Origin: Pholiota molesta
Lineage: Eukaryota; Basidiomycota; Agaricomycetes; Agaricales; Strophariaceae
DNA: 64,000 nt
Direction: 5' to 3'
Assembly: GCA_014925825.1 (NCBI GenBank)
Contig: JACGCK010000178.1
Location: 1 to 64,000, forward strand
The notes beneath the pieces were generated by a model, which was not told the origin of the DNA, made no database searches, and saw nothing but the letters and a program-made list of their open reading frames with translations. Below, piece by piece: positions 23,621 through 34,320 of this stretch (position 1 is the stretch's first letter; every line of letters starts with the position of its first letter). The position numbers were made by a program, and so were the translations under genes.

Positions 23621-24232
23621 CGCAGCGCTAGGTTTAAAATAACCAGGCATGCATGTGGTGAAGAATATGCCAGATGCCTGGCGATCTTCCGAAGAAGCAC
23701 ATTTTTGTTTCGAGGATAGAAGGATGCTAGTTCAGGTGAGCTGGGCCTAACTGCCAACACTGCCAGTGATGCACGTAGAGTACATGCTGAATAGGTGGAA
23801 TGCGGCACCTTCAGTGGTGGAGATGGCGTTTAGAGAATAACATTGTTGGCTCCCTTGGACGATTCTTTACCGGTACCAAGCATCTACTACAGAGCTAGTG
23901 AAGAGCATTCCAATGAGGATGCGGGTCTACTTGATGGCTGCTTGCCAAGATGTTGGAAACCCATCAAAGTTGCCCTTGAACAAATACGCACAAAACAATG
24001 ACGTAGAACTTCATACAGTATCGACCCTTGCGGGCGCCTCTATTCAAAGACGCGCGTCTATGCGAGGCGCTTGAATAATATGAAGCGACGGGTGACCTTT
24101 CGCGAGACTGTGTAACTAGAGTGTGTTGCAGACCCTGTGAACACGAATGTGTTGGGCAAACCTACATATGACGATTATCGCTGGCGCAAAAGTGGCTCAT
24201 CTGCCAACTCAAATGTCTCATATAATATCTGG

Positions 24233-24240
24233 TATATAAC
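24233..24240 (+). promoter_or_regulatory. Possible TATA box of the NTase-like gene
   Basis: TATATAAC about 45 bp before the ATG at 24281, with TATAAT a few bases upstream at 24221. A short leader would be implied. Confidence 0.4.
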
Positions 24241-24280
24241 AACATGAGTTCTTGGAGATCTTCTTTGATCACTACCTCCT

Positions 24281-25120
24281 ATGTCGTTGCCTACAACCCA
24301 CAATAACATTCGTGCGTTTCTTACTTTCGACATTTACGCTACCTGTTCATGTAAATTAGAACATCCACCAACCTCCCGAAATGTTCTGGATGTTCTTTCA
24401 CGGATTTGTGATGCCTACAATCTAGGATCGGTCACAGACCTACTCAAAATCATGGAAACAACCCACACTGTTATCTCGGGTTCATGGGCTCTTTACGCAT
24501 TATTTCCAGATGCCTTCATCCCGGGAGACTTGGATCTCTACACTTCCAATCCAAAGAAGCAGCTCTTTACCCCACTGATTAGATATTTGATTCCTCGAGG
24601 ATATACAATTGCGTCCCTCGAGGACGAGAACTATATAGCCGCTCAGGTTGATCTCGAAGCCGCAGATATCGGCAACATCATGAAACTTTCGAAAAAGAAT
24701 ATCTATGATACTCGCAGACATATCAACATCATCACCTCTCGCTCCCAAGTCCAGATTCGCCCAATTTTCCGTTTCCACAGTACTGTGGTCATGAATTATA
24801 TCGCGTCGTATGGTCTGGTTTGTCTCTATCCAGAACTCACTCTACATCGGCGAGGACTTATCAATGATCCCGCCCCTTCACCTCACGTCCACGAGTGTGT
24901 TAACAAGTATCGCAAGCGAGGATTCGATATGCGGCCTAATTTGGAGGCATGGGATAACACACATGTCTGCAGCCACAGCCCGGATTGCCCTTTTCAAAAT
25001 CGACGTCTCCTCGATGATTCCGTTCTCTTCGTACCCTTTGAAGAGGGCCGTGCCCTTGCAGATTTCACCGAAGACAATAGATGCATTTTACGCGTGCCCT
25101 GTTATTCTTCTGAAGCCTAA
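24281..25120 (+). CDS. Orphan 279-residue protein with a nucleotidyltransferase-like motif
   Basis: Intact single-exon frame. I do not recognise the family by name. Residues about 66-88 read ISGSWALYALFP, then PGDLDLYT, which matches the signature of the polymerase-beta nucleotidyltransferase fold (GS, then about ten residues later D-h-D-h). The usual third acidic strand is not obvious; the following strand near residue 149 reads INIITS. The C-terminal third has several Cys and His (HVCSHSPDCPFQNRR), possibly a metal site. It could be an active NTase, a degenerate one, or a chance match. It is divergent from the chitinase and followed by a gene-poor 1.8 kb. Confidence 0.6.
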   Translation: MSLPTTHNNIRAFLTFDIYATCSCKLEHPPTSRNVLDVLSRICDAYNLGSVTDLLKIMETTHTVISGSWALYALFPDAFIPGDLDLYTSNPKKQLFTPLIRYLIPRGYTIASLEDENYIAAQVDLEAADIGNIMKLSKKNIYDTRRHINIITSRSQVQIRPIFRFHSTVVMNYIASYGLVCLYPELTLHRRGLINDPAPSPHVHECVNKYRKRGFDMRPNLEAWDNTHVCSHSPDCPFQNRRLLDDSVLFVPFEEGRALADFTEDNRCILRVPCYSSEA

Positions 25121-25697
25121 ATTTAATGACTGTTGGATGACTGTGAGGCCATTACAAGGACTTGTATTTGTTGGGTATGAATATAGATCTGTAAATCCTC
25201 ATTCCTTCTATTTATGTAAGCTCTGCGATGGTTGTTCTGCGGCACAAGGTGCTTAACAAATTTCAGCCTCGCGCTACAGGACTTAATAAGATTGAAATCT
25301 ATGGTGAATGCAGCATGCGCGGGATAGCGCATGCTGGTTAGAGAGGTCAGCTCTTAGATACCGAATGTAGAACTCCAAGAACTGTATAGATCCAAGCCCC
25401 GGCACGCCACGGTCTTTGAGCCATTCACTGGCCCGTACTGCAGGTTTCGACTTACCATTCTTCTTTAGAGCTAGATTAATCCTAACATTTGGATTAGGTT
25501 CTTATAACGTGAAATCAGTGTACCCTTGTCAGAGTCATATGGAGTTCTTGGTCCCCAATGAGGAAAATAATCATACGAGGATTTCGGTAGGAAATTTTGA
25601 GATGGGGGCAAAGGCGTATGATTATAGAAAGTAAACTGCCTGGAAACAATTTTGACCAAATGCCTTAGGATATGTCGCTATCTAGGCGGAAAATTAA

Positions 25698-25749
25698 GTC
25701 TCGACTCCAGAACGTTGTGACGATACCCATGTAGACTGGGTTCGAGTCT
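25698..25749 (+). repeat. SINE-like repeat, short copy
   Basis: The left part GTCTCGACTCC..ACGTTGTGACGA and the right part TACCCATGTAGACTGGG plus TTCGAGTCT match the two ends of the element at 49788-49958 on the opposite strand. The central roughly 120 bp of the longer copy are missing here. The right end contains GGTTCGAGTCT, close to the Pol III B-box consensus GGTTCGANTCC. Confidence 0.6.
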
Positions 25750-25830
25750 TGCGAAAACTCTTCACGACGTTGATCATCAATAATGGCTGCTCAAAGAAGA
25801 CAGATCAATGGCGAAATCAACATAGAGTGA

Positions 25831-26238
25831 ATGCAGAACAACTCATGTTCCAGTATGTATGGAAACCATTCTACGCCCGCAAAGGCGCCTGGATTCGTAA
25901 GAAGGGAGGGCAGTCAGGAGTGGCTAAGAAGTGGATACGCCTTAGACGCTCTATGCCGCGTCAAGTTGGACCGACTTCCCAAGACGGTATCCCCTAGCTA
26001 TGGACCATGGTTAGCCAGCTTGTGCGCCTTTGACTCCTTGTTGCGCATCATTTCGCCCTTGGAACTATGGAGAAGGCCGCCGTGGATCGGCTCGTCACAA
26101 AGGCAACGAGGTGCGGCAATGTCATTATGGATGATAGAGATATCAGGCGGTATTGACGGCGGAGCACTGGCGGAGCATGAAAGAAATGGCTTTCGGGTTT
26201 GGAGAACGTGCGTGGATAGGAGGAACGGAAATGGGTGA
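25831..26238 (+). CDS. Unassigned open frame, 135 codons
   Basis: ATG-initiated frame with no recognised domain, ending just after a possible splice donor (GGGTGAGTG near 26232). Overlapping frames of similar quality exist, for example 26153-26401. It could be the remnant of a longer gene or chance. Confidence 0.2.
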   Translation: MQNNSCSSMYGNHSTPAKAPGFVRREGSQEWLRSGYALDALCRVKLDRLPKTVSPSYGPWLASLCAFDSLLRIISPLELWRRPPWIGSSQRQRGAAMSLWMIEISGGIDGGALAEHERNGFRVWRTCVDRRNGNG

Positions 26239-26929
26239 GTGTCGCCGTTGTGAGGCTGCTAAAATGGATAACGAGGAGCAGATTAATATCTGTGAGCGTC
26301 CCTTGCGTGCAGGAGACTTGGATATATGCTCACAAAATATCCTCTATCATTCGTTTGCAAAGATTCCTTTCGAATGGAGGAAAGAGTCAAAACGTGAATA
26401 AGCAGAGGGAAAGGTCTATCAGATCCGTGAATTACTCGCTGATATCTGAACTTTCGATGCAATGAAGCCAGTCTCCAGATTTTCAAGAAACAGACAAATG
26501 CACGAGAAGTTCGCCTTCTAGATGGCCTGCGTTCAATCGGAAGGCTTCCAATTCACAACTTCCATATCATTCCCGTCCGCTTCTGTCAAATTTGATTGTC
26601 TTTCTCTGACCTGACAGAGTTGCATAGGATTGCGAGTCAGTCCATGAATCGGGATGGGAGCAGTGAGAAGAAATGAGATTTGCCTTACAAGGGGAATGAT
26701 CGTGGGGGGAATTTACCATGTTCGCGTAACGGAGTTACAGTCGTGTTGTCAAACATAACAAAGTCTTGATCATCTTCACAACCACCACATTCTCTTCATT
26801 CTCTTTTCTCTAGACAGGCTTCAAGTCGTTCAACCCCGGCTGCAAAGCCGTCTGGCCTCAGCTGGCAAGCCCTCCTCTTAGCACTCACGCTTACTCGACG
26901 TTTCTCCGTTACCCTGAACCCCAGCCACC

Positions 26930-29900
26930 ATGGCAGAATCTGGCGACGGAAACATCAAGGTCGTTGTGCGATGCCGACCCCTCAACTCACGCGGTACGTA
27001 CCCTCTGCTTCCTCAGCCAAAGGCGTTGAACCTAGGCTCAACCTCCTGCAGAACTTGCTCGCGGCGCGAAGCCGCTCATCCGCATGAGCGGCAACCAGAC
27101 GCTCATCGACCCGCCTGAGGCCGGCTCAGCACAGGACTCGAAGCGTGCGACGGAGCGCAAGACAATGGCGTTCAGCTTTGACAAGAGCTACTGGTCCGCG
27201 GGACCTCGCGATGAGCCGGGGTACTGTTCGCAGCAGACGCTTTACGACGATCTTGGGAAGGAGCTGCTCGACCATGGATTTGCGGGGTTTAATGCCTGTA
27301 TTTTGGCATGTGAGTGCATTTCTACTTTGTTATCTATTCAGCTTTTTTTGTGGGCATTGGCACGCGATATTACACGGGTGAATTTCGCGTTGAGACTTCG
27401 TGGGACGTAATGAGTTAGCCCGAAGGGACGTGAATTGGAGGGACCCGTTTGGATTATGTTGAAAGGAGAATGAGCGCTGTGCTAATCTATCTTTTTTTTT
27501 CGGGATGCCACAGATGGACAAACTGGTGTGTGGTACATACTTTAACACACAAATGTACTAGGTTAACCGATCCCGCCTTTCAGGATCTGGAAAGTCATAC
27601 AGGTGCGTTCCATCGTAGTGGCATATTTACTCTAGCTGACAGGTTGCGTCAACGTGAAATTAATCTTCCAGTATGATGGGATGTATGTCTCTTAATTCTC
27701 TTGCTCTGGGAAACGCAGCTGAATGACACTCTTTGTAGATGGTCAGGACAAAGGAATCATCCCATTAACGTGCTCCGAGCTGTTCGAACGCGTGGTAACC
27801 AAGAAGGCGCAGGACCCAAATCTCAACTTCACCGTCGAGGTCTCATATATCGAAATTTATAATGAGAAGGTCCGCGACTTGCTCAATCCAAAGAATACCG
27901 GCAATTTGCGCGTGCGCGAGCATCCTAGCTTAGGCCCATATGTTGAAGATTTGAGCAAGCTGGCCGTAGGTAGCTATGAGGAGATGATGACCCTCATGGA
28001 CGAAGGAAACAAGGCACGTACAGTCGCAGCGACGGCTATGAACGAGACGTACGTCATTGTTCCCTTTTAACGCTTCGAGGTCGGCTCCCTCCCGTGGTGT
28101 TGTCGCCTTGATATTTGAAGGATCTTTTTCACTTAGTAGAATCTGGGTTCTGCCTCACCTCTGAGCTTGACGATTGCGCTCCCCGTCGTTTACTGCATCC
28201 TATGATTAATCCCAGGATACTCACAACCCCCTCACTCTTCTTAACAGTTCTTCCCGCTCGCATGCTGTCTTTACGCTTCTGTTAACGATGAAACGACGCG
28301 ACGAAAACACGAACCTTGATACTGAGAAGGTGTCACGGATTAGGTTGGTGCTCCCATTCCGCAGCCGAGTCTGTCATTTACTCAAAGACCCTTCTACTTC
28401 TCTATCTACTTTCTCTTCCACTGCATTAGTTTGGTAGATCTTGCCGGTTCTGAGCGTGCCAACTCAACTGGTGCCACGGGGCAGCGACTCAAAGAAGGTG
28501 CCAACATCAACAAGTCACTGACGACACTGGGAAAGGTGATCTCGGCGTTGGCTGTGGCGAGTCAATCTGAAGGCAAGAAGGGAAAGAAAGGCAAGGCAGA
28601 AGATTTTGTTCCTTATCGTGACTCGGTGCGCCTCCCTTCGCGTCCATGTATTTCTGCAAACTGACGTACCTTATGCGCCGCCACCATGCATTGAAATCTT
28701 AACGATTATCTAGGTCCTCACTTGGTTATTGAAGGACAGCCTGGGTGGTAACTCTAAGACGGCCATGATTGCGGCAATCTCGCCTGCAGACTACGAAGAG
28801 ACGCTTAGTACCCTGCGGTATGCCGATCAGGCGAAGAAGATTAAGAACAAGGCAGTGGTGAACGAGGATCCGAACGCGAAGCTCGTGCGCGAGCTCAAAG
28901 AAGAGCTGGAGGTGCTAAGAGGTACGCTGCGATCGGGCCCTGCGCTCAAAATCGCTCATGTGACGCTCATTACTGACGCGCTTCGCCTATTCGCATCCAG
29001 CGCGCGTGTCCGGCGCGTCGTCGGAGGCGACGTTCGACCCGTCGGTCCCGCCCGAGAAGCAGAAAGTGACGTACCAGACGAAAGACGGGCGACTCAAGAC
29101 GGTGACCAAGGCAGAGCTGCAAGAGCAGATGGAGGCGAGCGAAAAGCTCATGGAGAGTCTGAACGAAACGTGGGAGGAGAAGTTGCAGCGTACGCAGGAG
29201 GTGCAGAAGGAGCGCGAGAAGGCACTCGAGGAGCTGGGCATTACAGTGGAGAAGAATCTTGTCGGTGTGCATACGCCAAAGAAGGTGAGCACGTCGTCCT
29301 TGCAAACGTCTCAATTGCCCCCAGGTGGCGGTGAGCACCCGCTCCCACACCAACTCCACCTCCCGTGCTGGTCGTATGCAAGGAACTAATCTTGGTCTTT
29401 CCTTTAATTCAGATGCCTCATCTGGTTAATCTTGTGCGTCCTGAATTTTCATTTTCGATATGGTATTCTGGAAGCTGAAGTAGTATTATCCATTCCTTTA
29501 ATTTCCAGAATGAAGGTACGTTAACCATAAATTGATTCTTTAAACCGGCATCTCAATTGACTTTACGTTCCCTTTCTTCTTAAACTCGAAAGATCCACTA
29601 ATGAGCGAGTGCTTAATCTACCAACTTAAACCTGGGACCACTGTCGTACGTGATCATGGCAACCTTGCCATGCTTTGCATTTCTCTCGCCTCATATTTCA
29701 TGCTTGCTTACCTTATACATGTGATGGGGATGCATATCTCTTTTATCTTTGACGCGTACAGATCGGTCGCCTCGATAGTGACAAACCTGCTGCAATCCGG
29801 CTGAGTGGGGATAACATCCTCGAGGAGCACTGTCTTTTTGAGAACACGGATGGGAAGGTAACTATCGTGTCCATGCCGGATAGCGTTACGGTAAGATCAG

Positions 29901-32900
29901 CTGTTTTTAATGGGAGTATTGGGTTTCTTACTTAACGATTAACGCCCCCCATCTAGTTCCTGAATGGAAAACAACTGGTGCCAGGCCAGGTAAGCTTGGG
30001 CTTTTTTCCAGAACCGACCTTGGATAGCTGACACTCATCCATCTCATCTCACCGTATCTTATAATCACGTGTTAGGCGCACAAACTCCGCTCCGGATTTC
30101 GGATTATTCTCGGTCCGTATAGTCTTTGGCGCGTTTTCCCTTCACGTAGACTAAAGCATACTAATTTTCTTGCGTGCCGGCGGGTGCAGGCGATAACCAT
30201 GTTTTCAGGTTCAATAACCCGGAAGAAGTTCGCAAGCAGCGCGATCGCGCGACACTGAAGACGAATATGCATCTCAGCATTTCAGCTTCTGACCTTGAGG
30301 CGAGCGAGGCCCCGCCCTCCCCAACGTCATCTGCAGACGACGAATTTGACATCGACTGGAACTACGCCAAGCGTGAGGCGGCATTTGCGCGCCTTGGATT
30401 GGACCCTGCACTCGATAACCTGCCCGATGATGACCTCAATAAGCTGTTTGAGAAAATTACCAAGGTGAAGACGATGCGCGACCATAATTCGAAGTCCCGA
30501 CCAGAGAGTAGCCTCAGCCAAGCAGACGACGTCTGGAGCGAGACAAATGGTCCTCAGACGAGCGATGCGAACACAGACGATACCAGTCTGTATGCGGCGC
30601 CGAGTTGGGGTGGCAGTCCCGCTGTCGACGGTTCGCTCAAAGACGTCCAAAACCAGCTGGAGAGCAGGCTCCAGGAGATCACGGGTGATTCTACTGAAGC
30701 GGAGGACTTGAAGATAGAGAAAGAGCATATGGAGCACCAACTCCGAATTGTTCGCGTACAGATGAAACGCTTGATTGAGGCGCGCGCGCGCGGTGACATG
30801 GACTCTGTTGGAATGGACTTTGAACCCGTTATGTTCACCGCACGTCAGTTGCGACTGATTCGAAAGGTCCTTGACAGATGGAGATCGCATCGGTCGTTTT
30901 CGATGGCGGAGGTGATATTGACGAATGCCGTGATGATGAAGGAGGCCAATGTGATCACGTTCGTATTCCACTTTTCTCTCTCTCTCTCTCTCTCTCCTGA
31001 TATATTTTCATTGACCACCCGAACGTGATGTAGCAAGGAACTCGGCAAGGAAGTATCCTACAACTTCACGATAGCTTCGGGAGGCTCTCTTGCTGCACCA
31101 ACATCTTCTGTTGACACCATTGCGGGGCTGGACGAATTCGGTGACGTCGCTGATCCTGTCCTTGCATCTGCTACCCAGCCCTCTGTTGCTGTCAAGATCC
31201 TGGATAAGAAGCATAACGCGATTTATACGTGGTCTCTCGACCGAATGCAGCAACATCTGCAGCGCATGCGCAATCTCACCACATACATTGATCGACCTTC
31301 ATATACGCAACATTTTTCCTCAGATGAACCATTCTTTGACTCTCCCCCTCCAGAATATTCATTCATCGGTAATGCGCTCATCTCGCTAGGGACCCTTTCG
31401 CGCAAACTCTCGTCTACCTCCACCGTTCCCATATTCTGCCGATATACATCTGAAGCCATTGGTTCATGTCGAGTGGAAATGAAAATCGTTAATGTGGTCC
31501 TGTCGCCCAAATACCTGAACACGCAGTCATCTCCGTCCACTCGTGCTTCATCCCCAGGTCCTGGATCTGTTCCTCCAGGCAGTAAACTCAGCTTCTTTTT
31601 GACCATTGACCAGGTCAAGGGACTATCATCCCATGATTTCCGTGGTGTCCACTTCCAAGTACGATTATCTTCATTTGTAGGATCATCGGTATCCGCAGAA
31701 GAGGTTTTCCCGTCGCCCGCACTCGATATGGACGCGTCATCACTATCCGAGCTCAAATTTCGACGAAGCTTCTCTATTATTACCACATCTCGAGTCTTAA
31801 ATCACCTACGGCAAGGTTATGCTCCGATTGAATTTTTCGCCGCTCTCAAGCCTACCTATCTGGAGCGCATGGAGCGATGGGATGAAATGCGCGAGCAGAA
31901 ACAATTCATACGACCCAGCCCAGCATCCCCCTCTCCCGAACTCCGGCCTACCACGCTACCGCCAATGCGTCGTTCTGAAACCGACTTTGTGGTAGAACAA
32001 AACCATGACGTGGTCGCATGGCTGCAAGTCTGTGAGCTTGGGCCGGACGGCTCATATGTTCCAGTTCCAGTGATATCACAAGGTAGCCTCGACCCTGGTG
32101 TTTTCTCATTACATCAAGGGTTACAACGACGGATTGTCGTTTCCCTCTTATCTAATTCTGGACTTCAGTTGCCGTGGCAAGAGTTCTCGAAAGTTCGCAT
32201 TGGCAATGTTCGATTATTGGATGCCAAAGGCCGTGTTCACGATTCGACCTCGAAAGCCCTCATTACACTTCCACTCCTCAAAGACCAGGTAGTCGAATTT
32301 AAGCCTGATGGCACAGGAGCGCTTTCTGCCGAGGCACTTTGGGATTCCAGCGTGCACGACTCTGTCCTTCTCAACCGTGTCACTGCCTCAAATCAACGAA
32401 TCCTGTTACAACTTACATGGTCTATCGTGGTCGAGACCTGCAGCGATCCCATACATTTCAGCATGGACATTGCCATTGCGATGCAGACAAGAGATGCCGG
32501 CCCGCCCTCTAAAATTCTCACGTTCTTTGGATCCAGCAAAATCTTGTCCAAAACCAGTACTCTTTTCAGCGTACGACTATCACCTCCTCTCACACGCTCT
32601 GCCAAAGACTTGTGGCGACTTGATACGTCGGAAAAGTATGTACGCGGTGAAGAGAGTCTTGGGGTATGGAAACCTCGCGGAATATCGGTCGTCGACGACT
32701 ATATGAGGCTGATAACGACTGAACGACGAGCCGCCGACGTACAGGCCATCCGCGTAATACTTGCATCAAGCCCACCCAAGACGCTACCCCTGGACACATT
32801 GGCGTGGCGCGGGGATGATCTTCTGCGAAAGTCTGTTGGTCTGTGGCAAAAGCAATTTGGTCATCGTGGAAAGGTGAGTTTTATCAGCTGCTCTGTGATA

Positions 32901-33536
32901 GGTCTTGGGTGACTGTAGCTGATGGCCGACGTTTTAGATTGTTTTAAGTCAAGACCCCACTGACCCTGAAGAAAATACCTCTTCAAAACTATCGTCAGAT
33001 ACTAGATCTCTTGACGGATTGAAACTAATCTCCGAAACCAGAGTCGTTCCCCGGAGGTATTAAGCCCCCTTAATTTTTGATGTTGTTTGCTCACTGATTT
33101 TCACGACCCATAGTAATGGTGTTACAAAGAAAGGCCACCTGATGATCCTCATAGATGCAAGTCAAGACATCTGGGAACGAAGATGGTTTGTTTTGAAGAG
33201 GTTTGCGATTTAACTCCTATTCGAATTGCACATGATCCTAAACATGTTTTTAGACCCTATCTGCATGTATTTGCCCACTCTAATGAACTGGAAGAGACGG
33301 GTATCATCAGCTTATCTGGTGTGAATGTGGAAAGTGACCCCTTCAAGGAATCACTGCTGGGGGTATGTGGCATTATATCTTGTCCCCTGTTTGCTTGCTG
33401 AGTTTAGAAAACTTCATAGAAACCGTTTTCGTTCACTCTATTTACATCCTCTAACTCACATGCACTCGCTGCCCCTAATCTCAAGGAACTACAATCATGG
33501 ACAACTAAGCTGGATCCCACACGTCTACCCTCTTGA
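26930..33536 (+). CDS. Kinesin-3 (UNC-104/KIF1 type) motor
   Basis: Plus-end microtubule motor that carries vesicles and early endosomes. About 1,600 residues; over 20 exons can be followed from ATG 26930 to TGA 33536 with no frame break. Order: motor domain ([13 protein letters not shown], Walker A GQTGSGKS, switch I TSSRSH, switch II DLAGSER, then [10 protein letters not shown]), neck ([20 protein letters not shown]) and coiled coil. Next is the FHA domain (29593-30250: [27 protein letters not shown]), a KIF1B-type stalk with acidic segments, and a long central exon of 1.84 kb (31034-32873). The C-terminal PH domain follows ([40 protein letters not shown]). Walker A is split over exons 27514-27525, 27584-27602 and 27672-27682, and a 7-nt exon lies at 29509-29515. 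Convergent with the CFA-synthase gene. Confidence 0.95.
27514..27682 (+). other. Three consecutive micro-exons coding the kinesin Walker A region
   Basis: Exons of 12 nt (27514-27525), 19 nt (27584-27602) and 11 nt (27672-27682), each bounded by AG and GT. Joined with the flanking exons ending 27309 and starting 27739, they give ILA-YGQTGSGKSYSMMGYG-QDKG in one open frame. Any skipped micro-exon changes the frame or removes P-loop residues. Confidence 0.88.
29509..29515 (+). other. 7-nt micro-exon of the kinesin gene
   Basis: AATGAAG between an AG at 29507-29508 and a GT at 29516-29517. It joins a 21-nt exon (29413-29433, MPHLVNL) to the exon at 29593 (ending the Asp codon, then PLMSECLIY), restoring the conserved run HLVNLNEDPLMSE of kinesin-3 proteins. 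Confidence 0.85.
30976..30997 (+). repeat. CT dinucleotide microsatellite in a kinesin intron
   Basis: About ten CT units inside the intron 30960-31033, probably serving as an extended pyrimidine tract. Confidence 0.9.
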
Positions 33537-34320
33537 TTTATCGGCCGTCCGCTCTTTTTCCATCCCTATTCCTAATCTTTCTTGGTATTGCTGTGTTGCA
33601 CTAATCATCCATTCCTTCTTTGAGCGCTTCCGCTATTAGATATTTGCACATTATGTATACTCTATCTGTTACCTCTCACATCAGGTTGTTTACCATAGGA
33701 AATCTTCATACCCCATAAATAACCATATACATCTTCTAAGCTAAATGAATAAAGACGGTTATTTATGCCCTGCCCCTAAGCCCGTAATGGTATTGCTATA
33801 TAAGACGAGACACCTTCCATAACGGGAAGGTAGGAACGTGTCCCATCATCAAAAATACCATCAAAACGGATGACACATCGCAACAATGAGATATTACGGG
33901 GTAGAAATAAGAAAGGTCCAAGTGACTCCCATCGGAGCCATTCTTTTCCAAATTATCTTAAGCACCGCTTCTTTCTAGAAAGAACGTCTGCATGAGGAAG
34001 GTCCAAGCCACGCTCTTCCGTTTGAGCGGTAGGAGCACAGAATCGGTGAGAATGAATGATCCTTGCCAGAACGGGCGATGGTACGATAGAAAATTTGGTA
34101 TTCCGTGTAATGTGATACATGATGTCTACTAGGATGCATTCCGGTGTTGTTAATGATATATTAAATAATCTAAAGTTCCGTCTACCGGCGTGCAAGATAT
34201 CCGAATTGCTTGATAATGATACAGTGAGTAATGCATGTGTAGTATGGTATTGTCCTCCTTTCATGCCGTGGTATTTTGGGTACGAGTCCCGATGATCTTC
34301 GTATAAGCAGAAGGACATTT
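33537..34320. other. Convergent spacer kinesin/CFA synthase
   Basis: 784 bp, A/T-rich, between two convergent stop codons. Nothing recognisable. Confidence 0.45.

Larger units (their letters stand above)
23512..24280. promoter_or_regulatory. Divergent intergenic region, chitinase and NTase-like gene
   Basis: 769 bp between divergent starts. It contains the candidate TATA elements listed separately. No other gene or repeat seen. Confidence 0.4.
25121..26929. other. Gene-poor region with SINE-like repeat
   Basis: 1.8 kb between the NTase-like gene and the kinesin. It contains the short repeat at 25698-25749 and an unassigned open frame at 25831-26238. The last 200 bp are presumably the kinesin promoter and leader. 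Confidence 0.45.

Noticed and set aside
25730..25750. Functional tRNA gene suggested by GGTTCGAGTC
   Set aside because: No acceptor stem, D-arm or anticodon arm can be folded around it. It repeats at 49.8 kb as part of a longer element, so a SINE-like repeat fits better.
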